Source: Fimbriimonadaceae bacterium (GTDB lineage: Bacteria; Armatimonadota; Fimbriimonadia; Fimbriimonadales; Fimbriimonadaceae). Taken from it: a stretch of 64,000 nt of DNA. This document shows positions 33,002 through 40,698 of the stretch, one piece after another (position 1 is the stretch's first letter; each line of letters opens with the position of its first letter). The notes beneath the pieces are model-generated. The model searched no databases. It was not told the origin of the DNA and saw only the letters and a program-made list of their open reading frames with translations. A program made the translations under genes and the position numbers. The stretch is from NCBI GenBank assembly GCA_023957775.1, contig JAMLGR010000002.1, positions 186,001-250,000 of the forward strand, written 5' to 3'.

Positions 33002-34303
33002 TCAGGGCCGCGGGAGGATGACTGGGCGGTGCGCGACCTCTTCCGCCGAGACGAGCCAACGGGCGAGGACGCGTTCCCGCGCCGACTCCGCAGCAGAGCG
33101 GTCCCGCGCATGGACGCGGAACAGGAGTTGCCCTGGCTCAGCGCGGTCTCCCACCTCGCACGCCAATTCGATTCCAACCGCGGGATCGATCGCGTCCTCC
33201 TTCTTGGCGCGGCCCCCTCCCAAGAGGACGACCGCCTCGCCGACCGCCTGGGCGTCGATGCGGGCGACCCAACCAGGCGCCCCATCGTGGGATACGTCCA
33301 ACACGTGACCGGCGGTCGGGAGGTCCGCACCTCCCGACGCGTCGATCGTCGCTCCCTGGGCGGCAAACCACTCGATCGCCTTCTCGAGGGCCGCTCCGGA
33401 ATCGAGGGCGAGCGCCGCGCGCGACTTCCCTTTTTCGAAATCCGCAGCCCGGCCCGAGGCGTGGAGCGCCACCCCGGCAAAGTGCTCGCACAGGGTTCGG
33501 AACCGGCCCTGCGCGCGGCACGCGAGCGTGTCCAGCGCCTCCCGTATCTCCAATGCGTTCCCCGCCATGCGTCCAAGAGGCTGGTCCATGTCCGTCAGGG
33601 TGGCCACAACCTTGAGGTCCAGCGCCTGGGCCGTCGCCTCGAGCGCACCGGCGAGCTCACGGGCTTCCTCGACGGTCTTCATGAACGCGCCCGAACCCGC
33701 CTTCACATCGAGGACCACGATCTGTGCTCCACCCGCCAGTTTCTTCGATAGGATGCTCGAAACGATGAGCGGGACCGACCGCACGGTGTCGGTGGCATCT
33801 CGCAGGGCGTACAGCGCCTTGTCGGCCGGCGCCAGGCGAGGCGTCTGCCCGGTCAGAGCGACGCCGATGCGCGCGGCTTGCGCCTTCATCGCGTCGGGCG
33901 TAAGGTTCGTGTTGAAGCCTGGAACCGAGTCGAGTTTGTCGATCGTGCCCCCCGTGATGCCCAGGCCCCTCCCGCTCATCTTCACGACCGTCAGTCCGCA
34001 CGCCGCCAGCAGCGGCAACAGCACGATCGACGTCTTGTCTCCCACGCCCCCCGTCGAATGTTTGTCCACCCACGGCTTGGGAAGCCCGGAAAGGTCCATC
34101 CTCTCTCCGCTGGCCGCCATCGCGGCGGTCATCCAGGCGGTCTCTCGGGGGCCCAGCGGATTCAGGTAGGCGGCCATCAGCCAGGCGGCCAACTGGTAGT
34201 CGGGGATCGAACCATCGGCGGCGCCTTTGGCGAGGAACTCCAGCTCCGCTAGCGAGTGTTCGCGGGCGTCGCGGCGGGCCACGATGAGGTCGTGGATCGT
34301 CAC
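33002..34303 (-). CDS. deoA: Thymidine / pyrimidine-nucleoside phosphorylase
   Basis: Cleaves thymidine, deoxyuridine or uridine with phosphate to the base and (deoxy)ribose-1-phosphate. The family signature SGRGLGITGGTIDKLDSVPGF is present, as are the phosphate-binding DKHSTGGVGDKTS and the VDVKAGSGAFMKT-like VLDVKAGSGAFMKT segment. At 433 residues it is the bacterial PyNP/DeoA size. It overlaps mtnA by 4 bases, an unusual pairing, so nucleoside and methylthioribose salvage seem linked here. Its product feeds deoC after mutase action. Confidence 0.93.
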   Translation of the reverse strand: MTIHDLIVARRDAREHSLAELEFLAKGAADGSIPDYQLAAWLMAAYLNPLGPRETAWMTAAMAASGERMDLSGLPKPWVDKHSTGGVGDKTSIVLLPLLAACGLTVVKMSGRGLGITGGTIDKLDSVPGFNTNLTPDAMKAQAARIGVALTGQTPRLAPADKALYALRDATDTVRSVPLIVSSILSKKLAGGAQIVVLDVKAGSGAFMKTVEEARELAGALEATAQALDLKVVATLTDMDQPLGRMAGNALEIREALDTLACRAQGRFRTLCEHFAGVALHASGRAADFEKGKSRAALALDSGAALEKAIEWFAAQGATIDASGGADLPTAGHVLDVSHDGAPGWVARIDAQAVGEAVVLLGGGRAKKEDAIDPAVGIELACEVGDRAEPGQLLFRVHARDRSAAESARERVLARWLVSAEEVAHRPVILPRP

Positions 34304-35295
34304 CGAGGGGCCACCTGGTGCGCTTCTCGCGTGAAGCGGTAGGGTGCCCGGTGGACGCCCTGCTCGGTCACGATCGCTTCGATCAAGGCGGCAGGGGTCA
34401 CGTCGAACGCGGGGTTGAAGACGGGGCAGCCTGTGGGTGCGACGCGCACCCCTTCAATTTCGCAAAGCTCTTCGGCCCCGCGCTCCTCGATCGGAATCGA
34501 CTCCCCGTCGGCAAGCGAGGGGTCCAGCGTCGAGCTTGGAGCGGCGACCACAAAGGGGATGCCGTGGTGCGCCGCAAGCACGGCGAGCGCATACGTGCCA
34601 ATCTTGTTGGCGGTGTCTCCGTTCGCCGCGATCCGATCGGCGCCGGCCACGACCCAGTCGATCTTCCCCGCGCGCATGAGCGATGCCGCGGCACCGTCTG
34701 CGATCGCCGCGAACGGAATCCCCTCCTTTAGAAGCTCCCACGTCGTAAGCCGAAGGCCCTGCTGGCGCGGCCGAGTCTCGCACGCGTAGACGAACACGCC
34801 GGGGTCCCGGGCAAAGGCCGTCCGAATGATTCCGAGCGCGGTTCCATGGCCCGCCGTGGCGAGGCCGCCGGTGTTGCACACGGTCAGGATGCGGGCGCCG
34901 GGAGGCACGAGCGCGGCCCCGTGGCGGCCGATGGCCTCATTGCAGGAGAGGTCCTCGACCTCGATCCTCCGCGCTTCGGCCAGGGCGTCCTCGATCGTCC
35001 AGGGATCGACCCGGTCCATTCGGTCGAGCGCCCAGAAGAGATTCACTGCCGTCGGCCTCGACGCGGCCAGCCCGTTCCGCGCTCGCGCGCGATCTTCCCC
35101 ATGGAGGCACGCGAGGACCATTCCGTACGCGGCCGCCACACCGATGGCCGGAGCTCCACGCACCGCCATGTCGCGAATCGCCGATGCGACCTCCTGCCAC
35201 GTCTCGAGCGCCAACCAGCACTCCTCGAGCGGCAGCCGCCGCTGGTCGAGCATGCGCAGCACCCCGTCGTTCCACTCCATCGGCCGGATCGCCAT
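34300..35295 (-). CDS. mtnA: S-methyl-5-thioribose-1-phosphate isomerase
   Basis: Methionine salvage enzyme that converts methylthioribose-1-phosphate to the ribulose form. Recognised by IRDMAVRGAPAIGVAAAYGM, CNTGGLATAGHGTALGIIR with the catalytic cysteine, and GADRIAANGDTANKIGTYAL with the catalytic aspartate. 331 residues, standard. An eIF2B-like fold is expected. It is transcribed from a leaderless-type promoter (TACCCT, 7 bases before the ATG) and is coupled to deoA. Confidence 0.95.
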   Translation of the reverse strand: MAIRPMEWNDGVLRMLDQRRLPLEECWLALETWQEVASAIRDMAVRGAPAIGVAAAYGMVLACLHGEDRARARNGLAASRPTAVNLFWALDRMDRVDPWTIEDALAEARRIEVEDLSCNEAIGRHGAALVPPGARILTVCNTGGLATAGHGTALGIIRTAFARDPGVFVYACETRPRQQGLRLTTWELLKEGIPFAAIADGAAASLMRAGKIDWVVAGADRIAANGDTANKIGTYALAVLAAHHGIPFVVAAPSSTLDPSLADGESIPIEERGAEELCEIEGVRVAPTGCPVFNPAFDVTPAALIEAIVTEQGVHRAPYRFTREAHQVAPR

Positions 35296-35302
35296 CGGGC
35301 GA

Positions 35303-35308
35303 AGGGTA
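35303..35308 (-). promoter_or_regulatory. -10 box of mtnA-deoA, leaderless type
   Basis: TACCCT on the minus strand, 7 bases before ATG 35295. It lies back to back with the box of the next gene. Confidence 0.5.
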
Positions 35309-35320
35309 CCCCTGCCCTGC

Positions 35321-35326
35321 TACGCT
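35321..35326 (+). promoter_or_regulatory. -10 box of the pseudo-receiver gene, leaderless type
   Basis: TACGCT lies 7 bases before ATG 35334, divergent from the mtnA box 12 bases away. Confidence 0.5.
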
Positions 35327-35333
35327 ATCAGCG

Positions 35334-35687
35334 ATGCATGTGCTGGTGTTCGAGGACAACCTGCTTTGGAGCACCCGGCTCCAGAACTCGCTCCGCTCTC
35401 TGGGCCACGTGCCGGAGGTGCTCACCTCGGTCCCCGCGTCGACCGACGCGCCGCTGGCGATCGTGAATCTGGGGGCGAGCCGTTTCGATCCCGCCGCGGT
35501 GGTCCCGACCTTGCGGGCGCTCGGGGTGTTCGTCATCGGCCACGCCGGGCATCAGGAGAAGGCGGTCCTCGGCGCGGGCAAGGAGGCGGGCTGCGATCGG
35601 CTGGCCACCAACAGCCAGATCACTTTCGATTTGAAGAAGGTGATTGAGCTGGCAAATTTGCCAGGTTTCGAAGCGCCTCCAGGCTGA
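35334..35687 (+). CDS. Receiver-like protein lacking the phospho-acceptor (pseudo-receiver)
   Basis: A stand-alone 117-residue domain. HVLVFEDNLLWSTRLQNSLR followed by SLGHVPEVL matches the first strand and helix of response-regulator receivers, including the acidic pair. Where the phosphorylated aspartate should be, at the end of the third strand, the text reads LAIVNLGASRF, with Asn in place of Asp. The later Lys region (LATNSQITFDLKKVIELA) keeps some receiver character. It probably acts without phosphorylation, as a binding domain. No kinase is next to it. Confidence 0.65.
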   Translation: MHVLVFEDNLLWSTRLQNSLRSLGHVPEVLTSVPASTDAPLAIVNLGASRFDPAAVVPTLRALGVFVIGHAGHQEKAVLGAGKEAGCDRLATNSQITFDLKKVIELANLPGFEAPPG

Positions 35688-35699
35688 AAGGCGGCCTGC

Positions 35700-35818
35700 A
35701 CCGAACAATGCCCGCGCTCGGGAAGTCTGTGCTACATAAGGCTTCGATCTGTGAAAGGAGAAAGCCTTAGTCATTTGGCATCAGATCTAATTCGGAGGGG
35801 GCTTGCCCCCTCTTTTTT
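35700..35818 (+). ncRNA. Possible small RNA in the spacer before the CoA-transferase gene
   Basis: The 193-base spacer contains a perfect 8 bp inverted repeat TAAGGCTT/AAGCCTTA (35737-35744, 35762-35769) and ends in a textbook terminator. The preceding gene stops at 35687, so this could be its 3' leader-out or an independent small RNA. A 20-codon frame (ATG 35708 to TAG 35770) is also present but has no support. Confidence 0.3.
35795..35818 (+). terminator. Intrinsic terminator before scoA
   Basis: GAGGGGGC-TT-GCCCCCTC followed by six T. It isolates the CoA-transferase gene from the upstream pseudo-receiver. Confidence 0.88.
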
Positions 35819-35867
35819 CGCCTCCGGAGGGCCTATCCGCCGCTTCCGTGGAGCGCCGCCCACCCTG

Positions 35868-35873
35868 TAGACT
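35868..35873 (+). promoter_or_regulatory. -10 box of scoA, leaderless type
   Basis: TAGACT lies 7 bases before ATG 35881 with no Shine-Dalgarno sequence between them. Confidence 0.55.
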
Positions 35874-35880
35874 GGTTGTC

Positions 35881-36582
35881 ATGAACAAGGTCTATCCCGA
35901 CGCGGCGGCCGCCCTTGACGGCTTGCTTTTCGACGGCATGACGATCATGGCCGGAGGCTTCGGACTCTGCGGCATCCCGGAGAACCTGATCTCCGCCCTC
36001 CGCGATTCGGGGGTCAAGGAGATCACGGTCATCTCCAACAACTGCGGCGTGGACGACTTCGGGATGGGACTCCTCCTCCAGACCAAACAGATCAAGAAGA
36101 TGGTCTCGAGCTACGTCGGTGAGAACGCCGAGTTCGAACGGCAGTTCCTCTCGGGCGAACTGGAGCTCGAGTTCAACCCCCAGGGCACTCTGGCGGAGCG
36201 CATCCGCGCGGGCGGTGCGGGCATTCCCGCGTTCTACACGAAGACCGGCTACGGCACGATGATCGCCGAGGGAAAGGAGACGCGCCAGTTCGACGGCGAG
36301 TGGTACGTGATGGAGACGGCCCTCCACGCCGACCTCTCGATCGTCAAGGCGCATCGGGGCGACCGTTCCGGCAACCTCGTGTTCAACAAGACCGCGCGGA
36401 ACTTCAACCCGATGATGGCGGCGGCCGGCAAGGTGTGCGTGGCGGAGGTCGAGGAGCTGGTGGAGGTCGGAGCGCTCGAGGCCAACCACATCCACGTCCC
36501 CGCGATCTACGTGAACCGCATTCTGCAGGGTGCGACCTACGAGAAGCGGATCGAGCGGCGAACGACGCGCGCACGCGCCTAG
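35881..36582 (+). CDS. scoA: 3-oxoacid CoA-transferase, subunit A
   Basis: One half of a heteromeric succinyl-CoA:3-ketoacid (or acetoacetate) CoA-transferase. [20 protein letters not shown] with the following [17 protein letters not shown], and [16 protein letters not shown], are typical of subunit A. 233 residues, normal. Subunit B normally follows directly, often overlapping. Here it lies 690 bases on, beyond an antisense cassette, and has its own leaderless-type promoter. The two subunits would still assemble if both are made. The role is interconversion of acetoacetate and acetoacetyl-CoA; the exact CoA donor is not certain. Confidence 0.92.
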   Translation: MNKVYPDAAAALDGLLFDGMTIMAGGFGLCGIPENLISALRDSGVKEITVISNNCGVDDFGMGLLLQTKQIKKMVSSYVGENAEFERQFLSGELELEFNPQGTLAERIRAGGAGIPAFYTKTGYGTMIAEGKETRQFDGEWYVMETALHADLSIVKAHRGDRSGNLVFNKTARNFNPMMAAAGKVCVAEVEELVEVGALEANHIHVPAIYVNRILQGATYEKRIERRTTRARA

Positions 36583-36824
36583 GCTCGCAGCCTGCGCGCA
36601 AAGGTGGCGAATCGGTCCGGGTGTCCCTCGCGTTCGGCCAAGACCGCGACGCCTTGCGCGCCACGCCATTCGGTCACCCAATCGATGTCCCGCGACTGGT
36701 ACTCCTCGGGCGCGCAGAGCGTGGCGGCGCTCCCCCCGGTAAGCACAGCGGTGATGCCGTTCCCCTCGAGAGCGGAGCACACGGCGAAGGCCACTTCTCG
36801 GAGGGTCATCGCGGCGTCGATCAC
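36579..36824 (-). CDS. Truncated nucleotidyltransferase-fold protein
   Basis: An 81-residue frame. [20 protein letters not shown] followed by RDIDWV keeps the GGSxA...SxDID start of MNT/AbiEii-like nucleotidyltransferases, in which GGS binds the nucleotide and the acidic residues bind metal. Family members run on to 150 residues or more; this one ends after an Arg-rich tail and overlaps the scoA end by 4 bases. It looks cut off by the junction and may be inactive. It is 3 bases downstream of the wHTH gene, so the two were a pair. Confidence 0.55.
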   Translation of the reverse strand: MIDAAMTLREVAFAVCSALEGNGITAVLTGGSAATLCAPEEYQSRDIDWVTEWRGAQGVAVLAEREGHPDRFATFARRLRA

Positions 36825-36827
36825 GCG

Positions 36828-37166
36828 TTAGATCTCCTTTCCCTTGCGATGGGGACGCCGACGCACGGAGCGGACGGCGGCGAGAACCTCCTCGTCTTGC
36901 TCCGCCAGACGTTCGAGCAGTGCTGCGAGCTCCTTCTTGGCGAAGAAGCGGGGGTTGAAGGACACCCGGCGCTCGCGCCCGATGACCCGGGAGACGAGAA
37001 TCCCGTCGTCCTCGAAATCCTCCAGGTGCTTCTGCACGGCGTAAAGCCGCGCTCCCGCGAGCCGCGCCAATTCGGTCGCGTAACTCTCGTCGAGCAGGGA
37101 GAGCACGAGCAACAGCCGAGTCCTCAGCCGAGTGCCAAAGAGTCCGAGCTTTCGGTCGATCTTCAT
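36828..37166 (-). CDS. Winged-helix transcription regulator of the inserted cassette
   Basis: A 112-residue protein with an ArsR-like wHTH: RTRLLLVLSLLDESYATELA then RLAGARLYAVQKHLEDFEDD and a wing GILVSRVIGRERRVSFNPR. Conserved cysteines of metal sensors are absent. ATG 37166 (MKIDRKLGLFG) was chosen over ATG 37280 because two palindromes and a -10 box lie between them. It probably represses its own operon. Together with the nucleotidyltransferase fragment it resembles a toxin-antitoxin-like pair. Confidence 0.7.
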   Translation of the reverse strand: MKIDRKLGLFGTRLRTRLLLVLSLLDESYATELARLAGARLYAVQKHLEDFEDDGILVSRVIGRERRVSFNPRFFAKKELAALLERLAEQDEEVLAAVRSVRRRPHRKGKEI

Positions 37167-37172
37167 CGTTTC

Positions 37173-37209
37173 ACCACTTACAGTGGTTATACTACCACCA
37201 TTACTGGTG
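37173..37209 (-). promoter_or_regulatory. Two operator palindromes flanking a -10 box, wHTH cassette
   Basis: CCACT-TAC-AGTGG (37174-37186) and CACCA-TTAC-TGGTG (37196-37209) share a GTAA/TTAC centre. Between them, on the minus strand, is TAGTATAAC, a good -10. The first palindrome ends 7 bases before ATG 37166. This layout fits autorepression by the wHTH protein. Confidence 0.65.
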
Positions 37210-37257
37210 ATATGACCACCCCTTGCGTCGCCGCTCCCCCAAACCAACCGCATCTCC

Positions 37258-37263
37258 CATAAT
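37258..37263 (+). promoter_or_regulatory. -10 box of scoB
   Basis: CATAAT lies 6 bases before ATG 37270. A GGAGG at 37264-37268 is also present, but too close to the ATG to be a normal ribosome site. Confidence 0.45.
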
Positions 37264-37269
37264 GGAGGC

Positions 37270-37929
37270 ATGCCACTCACCCGCGACCAACTCGCCCAGC
37301 GCGCGGCGCAAGAGCTGCGCGACGGCTACTACGTGAACCTCGGCATCGGCATCCCCACGCTCGTCGCGAATTTCATTCCCGAAGGGATGGACGTCGTGCT
37401 GCAGAGCGAGAACGGCATGCTCGGCATGGGCCCCTTCCCCTACGAAGGCGAGGAGGACCCCGACCTGATCAACGCCGGCAAGCAGACGATCACCGAGATC
37501 CCCGGAACGTCGTTCTTTAGCAGCGCCGACTCGTTCGCGATGATCCGTGGAGGGCATATCGACCTGTCGATTCTGGGCGCCATGGAGGTCTCGGAGCAGG
37601 GCGACCTCGCGAACTGGATGATTCCCGGCAAGATGGTCAAAGGCATGGGCGGCGCCATGGACTTGGTCGCGGGCGTCAAACGCGTCGTCGTCGTGATGGA
37701 GCACACGAACAAGCACGGCGAACCCAAGATCCTCAAGGAGTGCACACTTCCCCTGACCGGCAAGGGCGTCGTGGACCTCATCATCACCGACCTCTGCGTG
37801 TTCGAGATCGGGGATCAGGGCATGGTGCTGAAGGAGTTGGCGCCCGGTGTGACAGAAGACGAGGTGAGAGAGAAGACCGAGGCGGCGTTCACGGCGGCGG
37901 CGGCGGTAGGGACGGTTTTGGAGGCGTGA
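37270..37929 (+). CDS. scoB: 3-oxoacid CoA-transferase, subunit B
   Basis: The catalytic half of the CoA-transferase. The glutamate that forms the CoA thioester is in [16 protein letters not shown] near residue 47. [19 protein letters not shown] and [19 protein letters not shown] confirm subunit B. 219 residues, full length. It is separated from scoA by the antisense wHTH/nucleotidyltransferase cassette and has its own -10 box, so expression may be uncoupled from subunit A. Its TGA stop lies inside the first heptamers of a GAGGCGT array. Confidence 0.93.
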   Translation: MPLTRDQLAQRAAQELRDGYYVNLGIGIPTLVANFIPEGMDVVLQSENGMLGMGPFPYEGEEDPDLINAGKQTITEIPGTSFFSSADSFAMIRGGHIDLSILGAMEVSEQGDLANWMIPGKMVKGMGGAMDLVAGVKRVVVVMEHTNKHGEPKILKECTLPLTGKGVVDLIITDLCVFEIGDQGMVLKELAPGVTEDEVREKTEAAFTAAAAVGTVLEA

Positions 37930-37948
37930 GGCGTGAGGCGTGAGGGTG
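37921..37948. repeat. Heptamer short tandem repeat GAGGCGT
   Basis: Three exact copies and one variant (GAGGGTG). The scoB stop TGA is read from the first and second units. The reverse complement of the same unit forms the array at 38255-38306. Confidence 0.8.
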
Positions 37949-38184
37949 CTTCCTTCCAGGCGTACCAAGCGGCGCGCGATGGAGCGTTATCCCTCCTCGG
38001 TCCCGGTGTGCCGTTGCTCCTGTTCAGCGTGGGCTACCTGTTCTGGTGTGGCGGAAGCGAATACGGTTGGCAGGGCTGGTTTGGATACGGCCTCGGACCC
38101 GTGTCTCTTGGGTTTGGGCTCATCATGGTCCCCTTGGGATTGTCATGTGCCCTTAATGCAAAACGGATTCGACCAGACGACTGA
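37933..38184 (+). CDS. Small two-helix membrane protein, unknown
   Basis: An 83-residue frame with two hydrophobic stretches, LLGPGVPLLLFSVGYLFWCG and GLGPVSLGFGLIMVPLGLS, joined by a Trp/Tyr/Gly-rich loop. The frame opens inside the heptamer array, so the start is uncertain and could be later. It matches no family I know. It is flanked by heptamer arrays in opposite orientation. Confidence 0.4.
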   Translation: MRREGASFQAYQAARDGALSLLGPGVPLLLFSVGYLFWCGGSEYGWQGWFGYGLGPVSLGFGLIMVPLGLSCALNAKRIRPDD

Positions 38185-38227
38185 TTTGCACTGGCAGTTC
38201 GCTTCGCCCACAGCCCTCACCCCCTGC

Positions 38228-38246
38228 CCCTCTCCCCCAGAGGGGC
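38228..38246. terminator. CCCCTCT/AGAGGGG hairpin
   Basis: A 7 bp perfect stem with a 5-base C loop lies in the CT-rich spacer between the small membrane gene and the recombinase (convergent genes). No T run follows, so its role as terminator is uncertain. Confidence 0.35.
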
Positions 38247-38254
38247 GAGGGGTG

Positions 38255-38306
38255 CCTCACGCCTCACGCTCTCACGCCCCACGCCTCACGCCCCCCACGC
38301 CTCACG
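38255..38306. repeat. Heptamer repeat CCTCACG, imperfect
   Basis: Four exact CCTCACG units are interleaved with variants of 7-9 bases. It is the reverse complement of the GAGGCGT/CGTGAGG unit 300 bases away. The recombinase stop codon TGA is read from it. Confidence 0.75.
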
Positions 38307-39150
38307 ACCTCGGATGCGCCTCGTCCACGGCCTTGCGCAGTCGTTCGACACTGACGTGGGTGTAGATCTGGGTGGTTGCCAGGCTCTCGTGGCCCAGCAA
38401 CTGCTGCACGCTCTTCAGGTCGGCCCCTCCATCCAGCAGGTGGGTGGCGAACGAGTGGCGCAGCGTGTGGGGGCTTACTCCGGGAGGCAAGCCCGCACGC
38501 TGCGCCCAACGCCGCACCACGTTCTGGACCGTACGCGTGGTGAGTCGCCGGCCCTTGTCATTCGTGAACAAGGGGTCCCCCTCGCCCGCGTCTACCCGCT
38601 CGTGATCCACATACGCCCGCAAGGCTTGCGCGCACAGATCGCCGAATAGCGCGACGCGCTCCTTGTTGCCCTTCCCGCGGACGTGGACGGTCGCCTCGCG
38701 AAAGTCGATGTCCGACACGTTGACGCCCACGGTCTCGGCCGCCCGGATGCCCGCGGCGTACATCAGCTCGAGCAACGCGCGGTCGCGAAGCGGGGTGCGG
38801 CCGCCGTCGCTCTGGTCGAGCAGCTCCTCGGCCTGCGCGCGCGATAGGGCCTTTGGCAGCCGCTTCCTGCGGATCGGCGCCTCCAACGACTCGGTCGGGT
38901 CCGTCTCCAAGAGCCCCCCCTCTCGAAGGAACCGCACGAACGTGCGAAGGGTGGAGAGCTTGCGCGCGCGCGTCGTCGGATGGGGGGCGTACGCGCGCAG
39001 ATAGCCTCGAAGCCGATCGGGCGTTAGGTCGAACTCCCCCTCCAAGAACAGGGCCAACTGCGCCAGGTCCGAACCGTAGGAGCGCACGGTGTGCGGCGAA
39101 CGGCGTGCCGAAAGGTGGTCGAGAAACGCTTGGATGCGGGCATCCAGCAC
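38302..39150 (-). CDS. Tyrosine recombinase of the XerC/XerD type
   Basis: A 282-residue site-specific recombinase. The N-terminal SAM-like domain has FLDHLSARRSPHTVRSYGSD. The catalytic residues are Arg in YAAGIRAAETVGV, Lys in VRGKGNKERVA, His-x-x-Arg in SPHTLRHSFATHLL, His in LLGHESLATTQIY and the nucleophile Tyr in IYTHVSVERL. Size and motifs fit the chromosome-dimer resolvases rather than phage integrases. It is 4 bases downstream of fabF, at the end of the fab operon. Whether it is XerC or XerD is not decided. Confidence 0.88.
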   Translation of the reverse strand: MLDARIQAFLDHLSARRSPHTVRSYGSDLAQLALFLEGEFDLTPDRLRGYLRAYAPHPTTRARKLSTLRTFVRFLREGGLLETDPTESLEAPIRRKRLPKALSRAQAEELLDQSDGGRTPLRDRALLELMYAAGIRAAETVGVNVSDIDFREATVHVRGKGNKERVALFGDLCAQALRAYVDHERVDAGEGDPLFTNDKGRRLTTRTVQNVVRRWAQRAGLPPGVSPHTLRHSFATHLLDGGADLKSVQQLLGHESLATTQIYTHVSVERLRKAVDEAHPRS

Positions 39151-39154
39151 GGGG

Positions 39155-40405
39155 CTACTCCCCCTTGCCGAAAATCAACGAGACGTTGTGGCCGCCGAAC
39201 CCGAACGAGTTCGAGAGCGACACGTCCACGGCCTGGCGGCGCGCCTGGTTCGGAATGTAGTCCAGGTCGCACTCCGGGTCGGGCGTCTCGTAGTTGATCG
39301 TCGGCGGCAGGATGCCGTCGCGCATCGCCAACAGGCACACGAGTCCTTCGATGGCGCCCGCCGCACCCAACGTGTGGCCGATCATGGACTTGGTGCTGCT
39401 GATCGGTGGCGTGGTGTCTTCGCCGAAGACGCGCTTGATCGCGAGGGTCTCCAACTTGTCGTTGAGGCTGGTGGACGTCCCATGCGCGTTGATGTAGCCC
39501 ACGGCCGAGGGTTCCAAACCCGCGCTGCGCAACGCGGCCCTCATCGCGCGCTGGGCGCCGTCGCCCTGCGGATCGGGCGCCGTCATGTGGTACGCGTCGC
39601 CCGACATGCCGTAGCCGAGGATCTCGCCGTAGTTCTTGGCGCCGCGCGCCTTGGCGTGATCGTAATCCTCGAGCACGAGCACCGCCGAGCCCTCGGCGAT
39701 CAAGAACCCGTCGCGGTTGAGATCGAACGGCCGGGACGCGTGCTGGGGATCGTCGTTGCGCGACGTCATGGCGCGCGCGGCGCAGAACCCGGAGAGCCCG
39801 ATCTCGTTCACCGGCGCCTCGGTCCCTCCGGCAAGCATCGCGACGGCTTCGCCGCGCTTGATGATGTGGTAAGCGTCCCCCAGCGAGTTCGCGCCCGTGG
39901 CGCACGCCGTGACCACGCACGTGTTCGGACCCTTAAGCCCGTGCACGATGGAAACATAGCCCGAGGCCATGTCCGGAATCATGTAGGGGACGAGGAAGGG
40001 CGAGACTTTGCCCGGGCCAAACTCGACCAAGCGCCGCATCTGCTCGGCCATGTAAGTCAGCCCGCCAATCCCTGAGCCGACAAGCACTCCCACCTGCTCG
40101 GCCATCTCGCCCGAGGTGTCGAGTCCGGAGTCCTTCAGGGCCATGGTCGACGAGGCCACCGCGTAGGCGATGAACAGGTCGATGCGCCTGGCCTCCTTTC
40201 GGTCGAGCCAGTCCTCGGGGTTGAAATCCTTGACTTCGGCCGCAATGCGCGTGGAGAACTCGGTTGGATCCAGGTGCGTGACCGGACCCGCCGCAGAGTC
40301 GCCTGCGAGCATGCGCGGCCAAAAAACGTCGACCCCGGTTCCCAGCGGGGTAACCGCGCCGACGCCCGTGACCACGACCCGTCCCGACGGACGGGGCATG
40401 CTCAT
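39155..40405 (-). CDS. fabF: 3-oxoacyl-ACP synthase II
   Basis: Elongating condensing enzyme of fatty acid synthesis. The acyl-carrying cysteine is in [17 protein letters not shown], and the two histidines are in [16 protein letters not shown] and [16 protein letters not shown]. 416 residues, the usual size. It overlaps acpP by 4 bases. FabF takes the malonyl-ACP made with FabD and the growing acyl chain on the carrier protein encoded just before it. Confidence 0.96.
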   Translation of the reverse strand: MSMPRPSGRVVVTGVGAVTPLGTGVDVFWPRMLAGDSAAGPVTHLDPTEFSTRIAAEVKDFNPEDWLDRKEARRIDLFIAYAVASSTMALKDSGLDTSGEMAEQVGVLVGSGIGGLTYMAEQMRRLVEFGPGKVSPFLVPYMIPDMASGYVSIVHGLKGPNTCVVTACATGANSLGDAYHIIKRGEAVAMLAGGTEAPVNEIGLSGFCAARAMTSRNDDPQHASRPFDLNRDGFLIAEGSAVLVLEDYDHAKARGAKNYGEILGYGMSGDAYHMTAPDPQGDGAQRAMRAALRSAGLEPSAVGYINAHGTSTSLNDKLETLAIKRVFGEDTTPPISSTKSMIGHTLGAAGAIEGLVCLLAMRDGILPPTINYETPDPECDLDYIPNQARRQAVDVSLSNSFGFGGHNVSLIFGKGE

Positions 40406-40641
40406 CCCTGCTTCTTGCCGATGTAGCTGACGGCGTCGCCCACCGTCTTGATCTCACCGACCTCCTCGTCGGGAATGTCGATCCCGAACTCGTCCTCGAG
40501 CGCCATCACGAGTTCGACGACGTCCAACGAATCGGCCCCGAGATCCTCGGTGAAGGACGCGGTGTCCACCACCTCTTCTTCCTTCACGCCGAGTTCCTCG
40601 ACAACGACTTTCTTCACCCTGTCAATAACGGCCTGAGACAT
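40402..40641 (-). CDS. acpP: Acyl carrier protein
   Basis: A 79-residue acidic carrier. The phosphopantetheine serine is in [21 protein letters not shown] 40641 ([12 protein letters not shown]) is the normal start and has a TATCGT box 6 bases upstream; the in-frame ATG at 40677 would add 12 odd residues. A separate promoter for acpP inside the fab operon is common because ACP is needed in large amounts. Confidence 0.97.
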   Translation of the reverse strand: MSQAVIDRVKKVVVEELGVKEEEVVDTASFTEDLGADSLDVVELVMALEDEFGIDIPDEEVGEIKTVGDAVSYIGKKQG

Positions 40642-40647
40642 GCGCAC

Positions 40648-40653
40648 ACGATA
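40648..40653 (-). promoter_or_regulatory. -10 box of acpP, leaderless type
   Basis: TATCGT on the minus strand, 6 bases before ATG 40641, in the 57-base spacer behind fabG. Confidence 0.55.
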
Positions 40654-40698
40654 CCTCTGGGGGTGGGGGTGGGGCAAGAGGAGAATCGAGATTGGAGA

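Noticed and set aside
36579-37166. Complete HEPN-MNT or AbiE toxin-antitoxin system
   Set aside because: No HEPN or AbiEi protein is present and the nucleotidyltransferase is truncated; only a degenerate relative can be supported.
38302-39150. Phage or integron integrase marking a mobile island
   Set aside because: Length and motifs fit housekeeping XerC/D, it is the last gene of the fab operon, and no att-like repeats or phage genes lie nearby.
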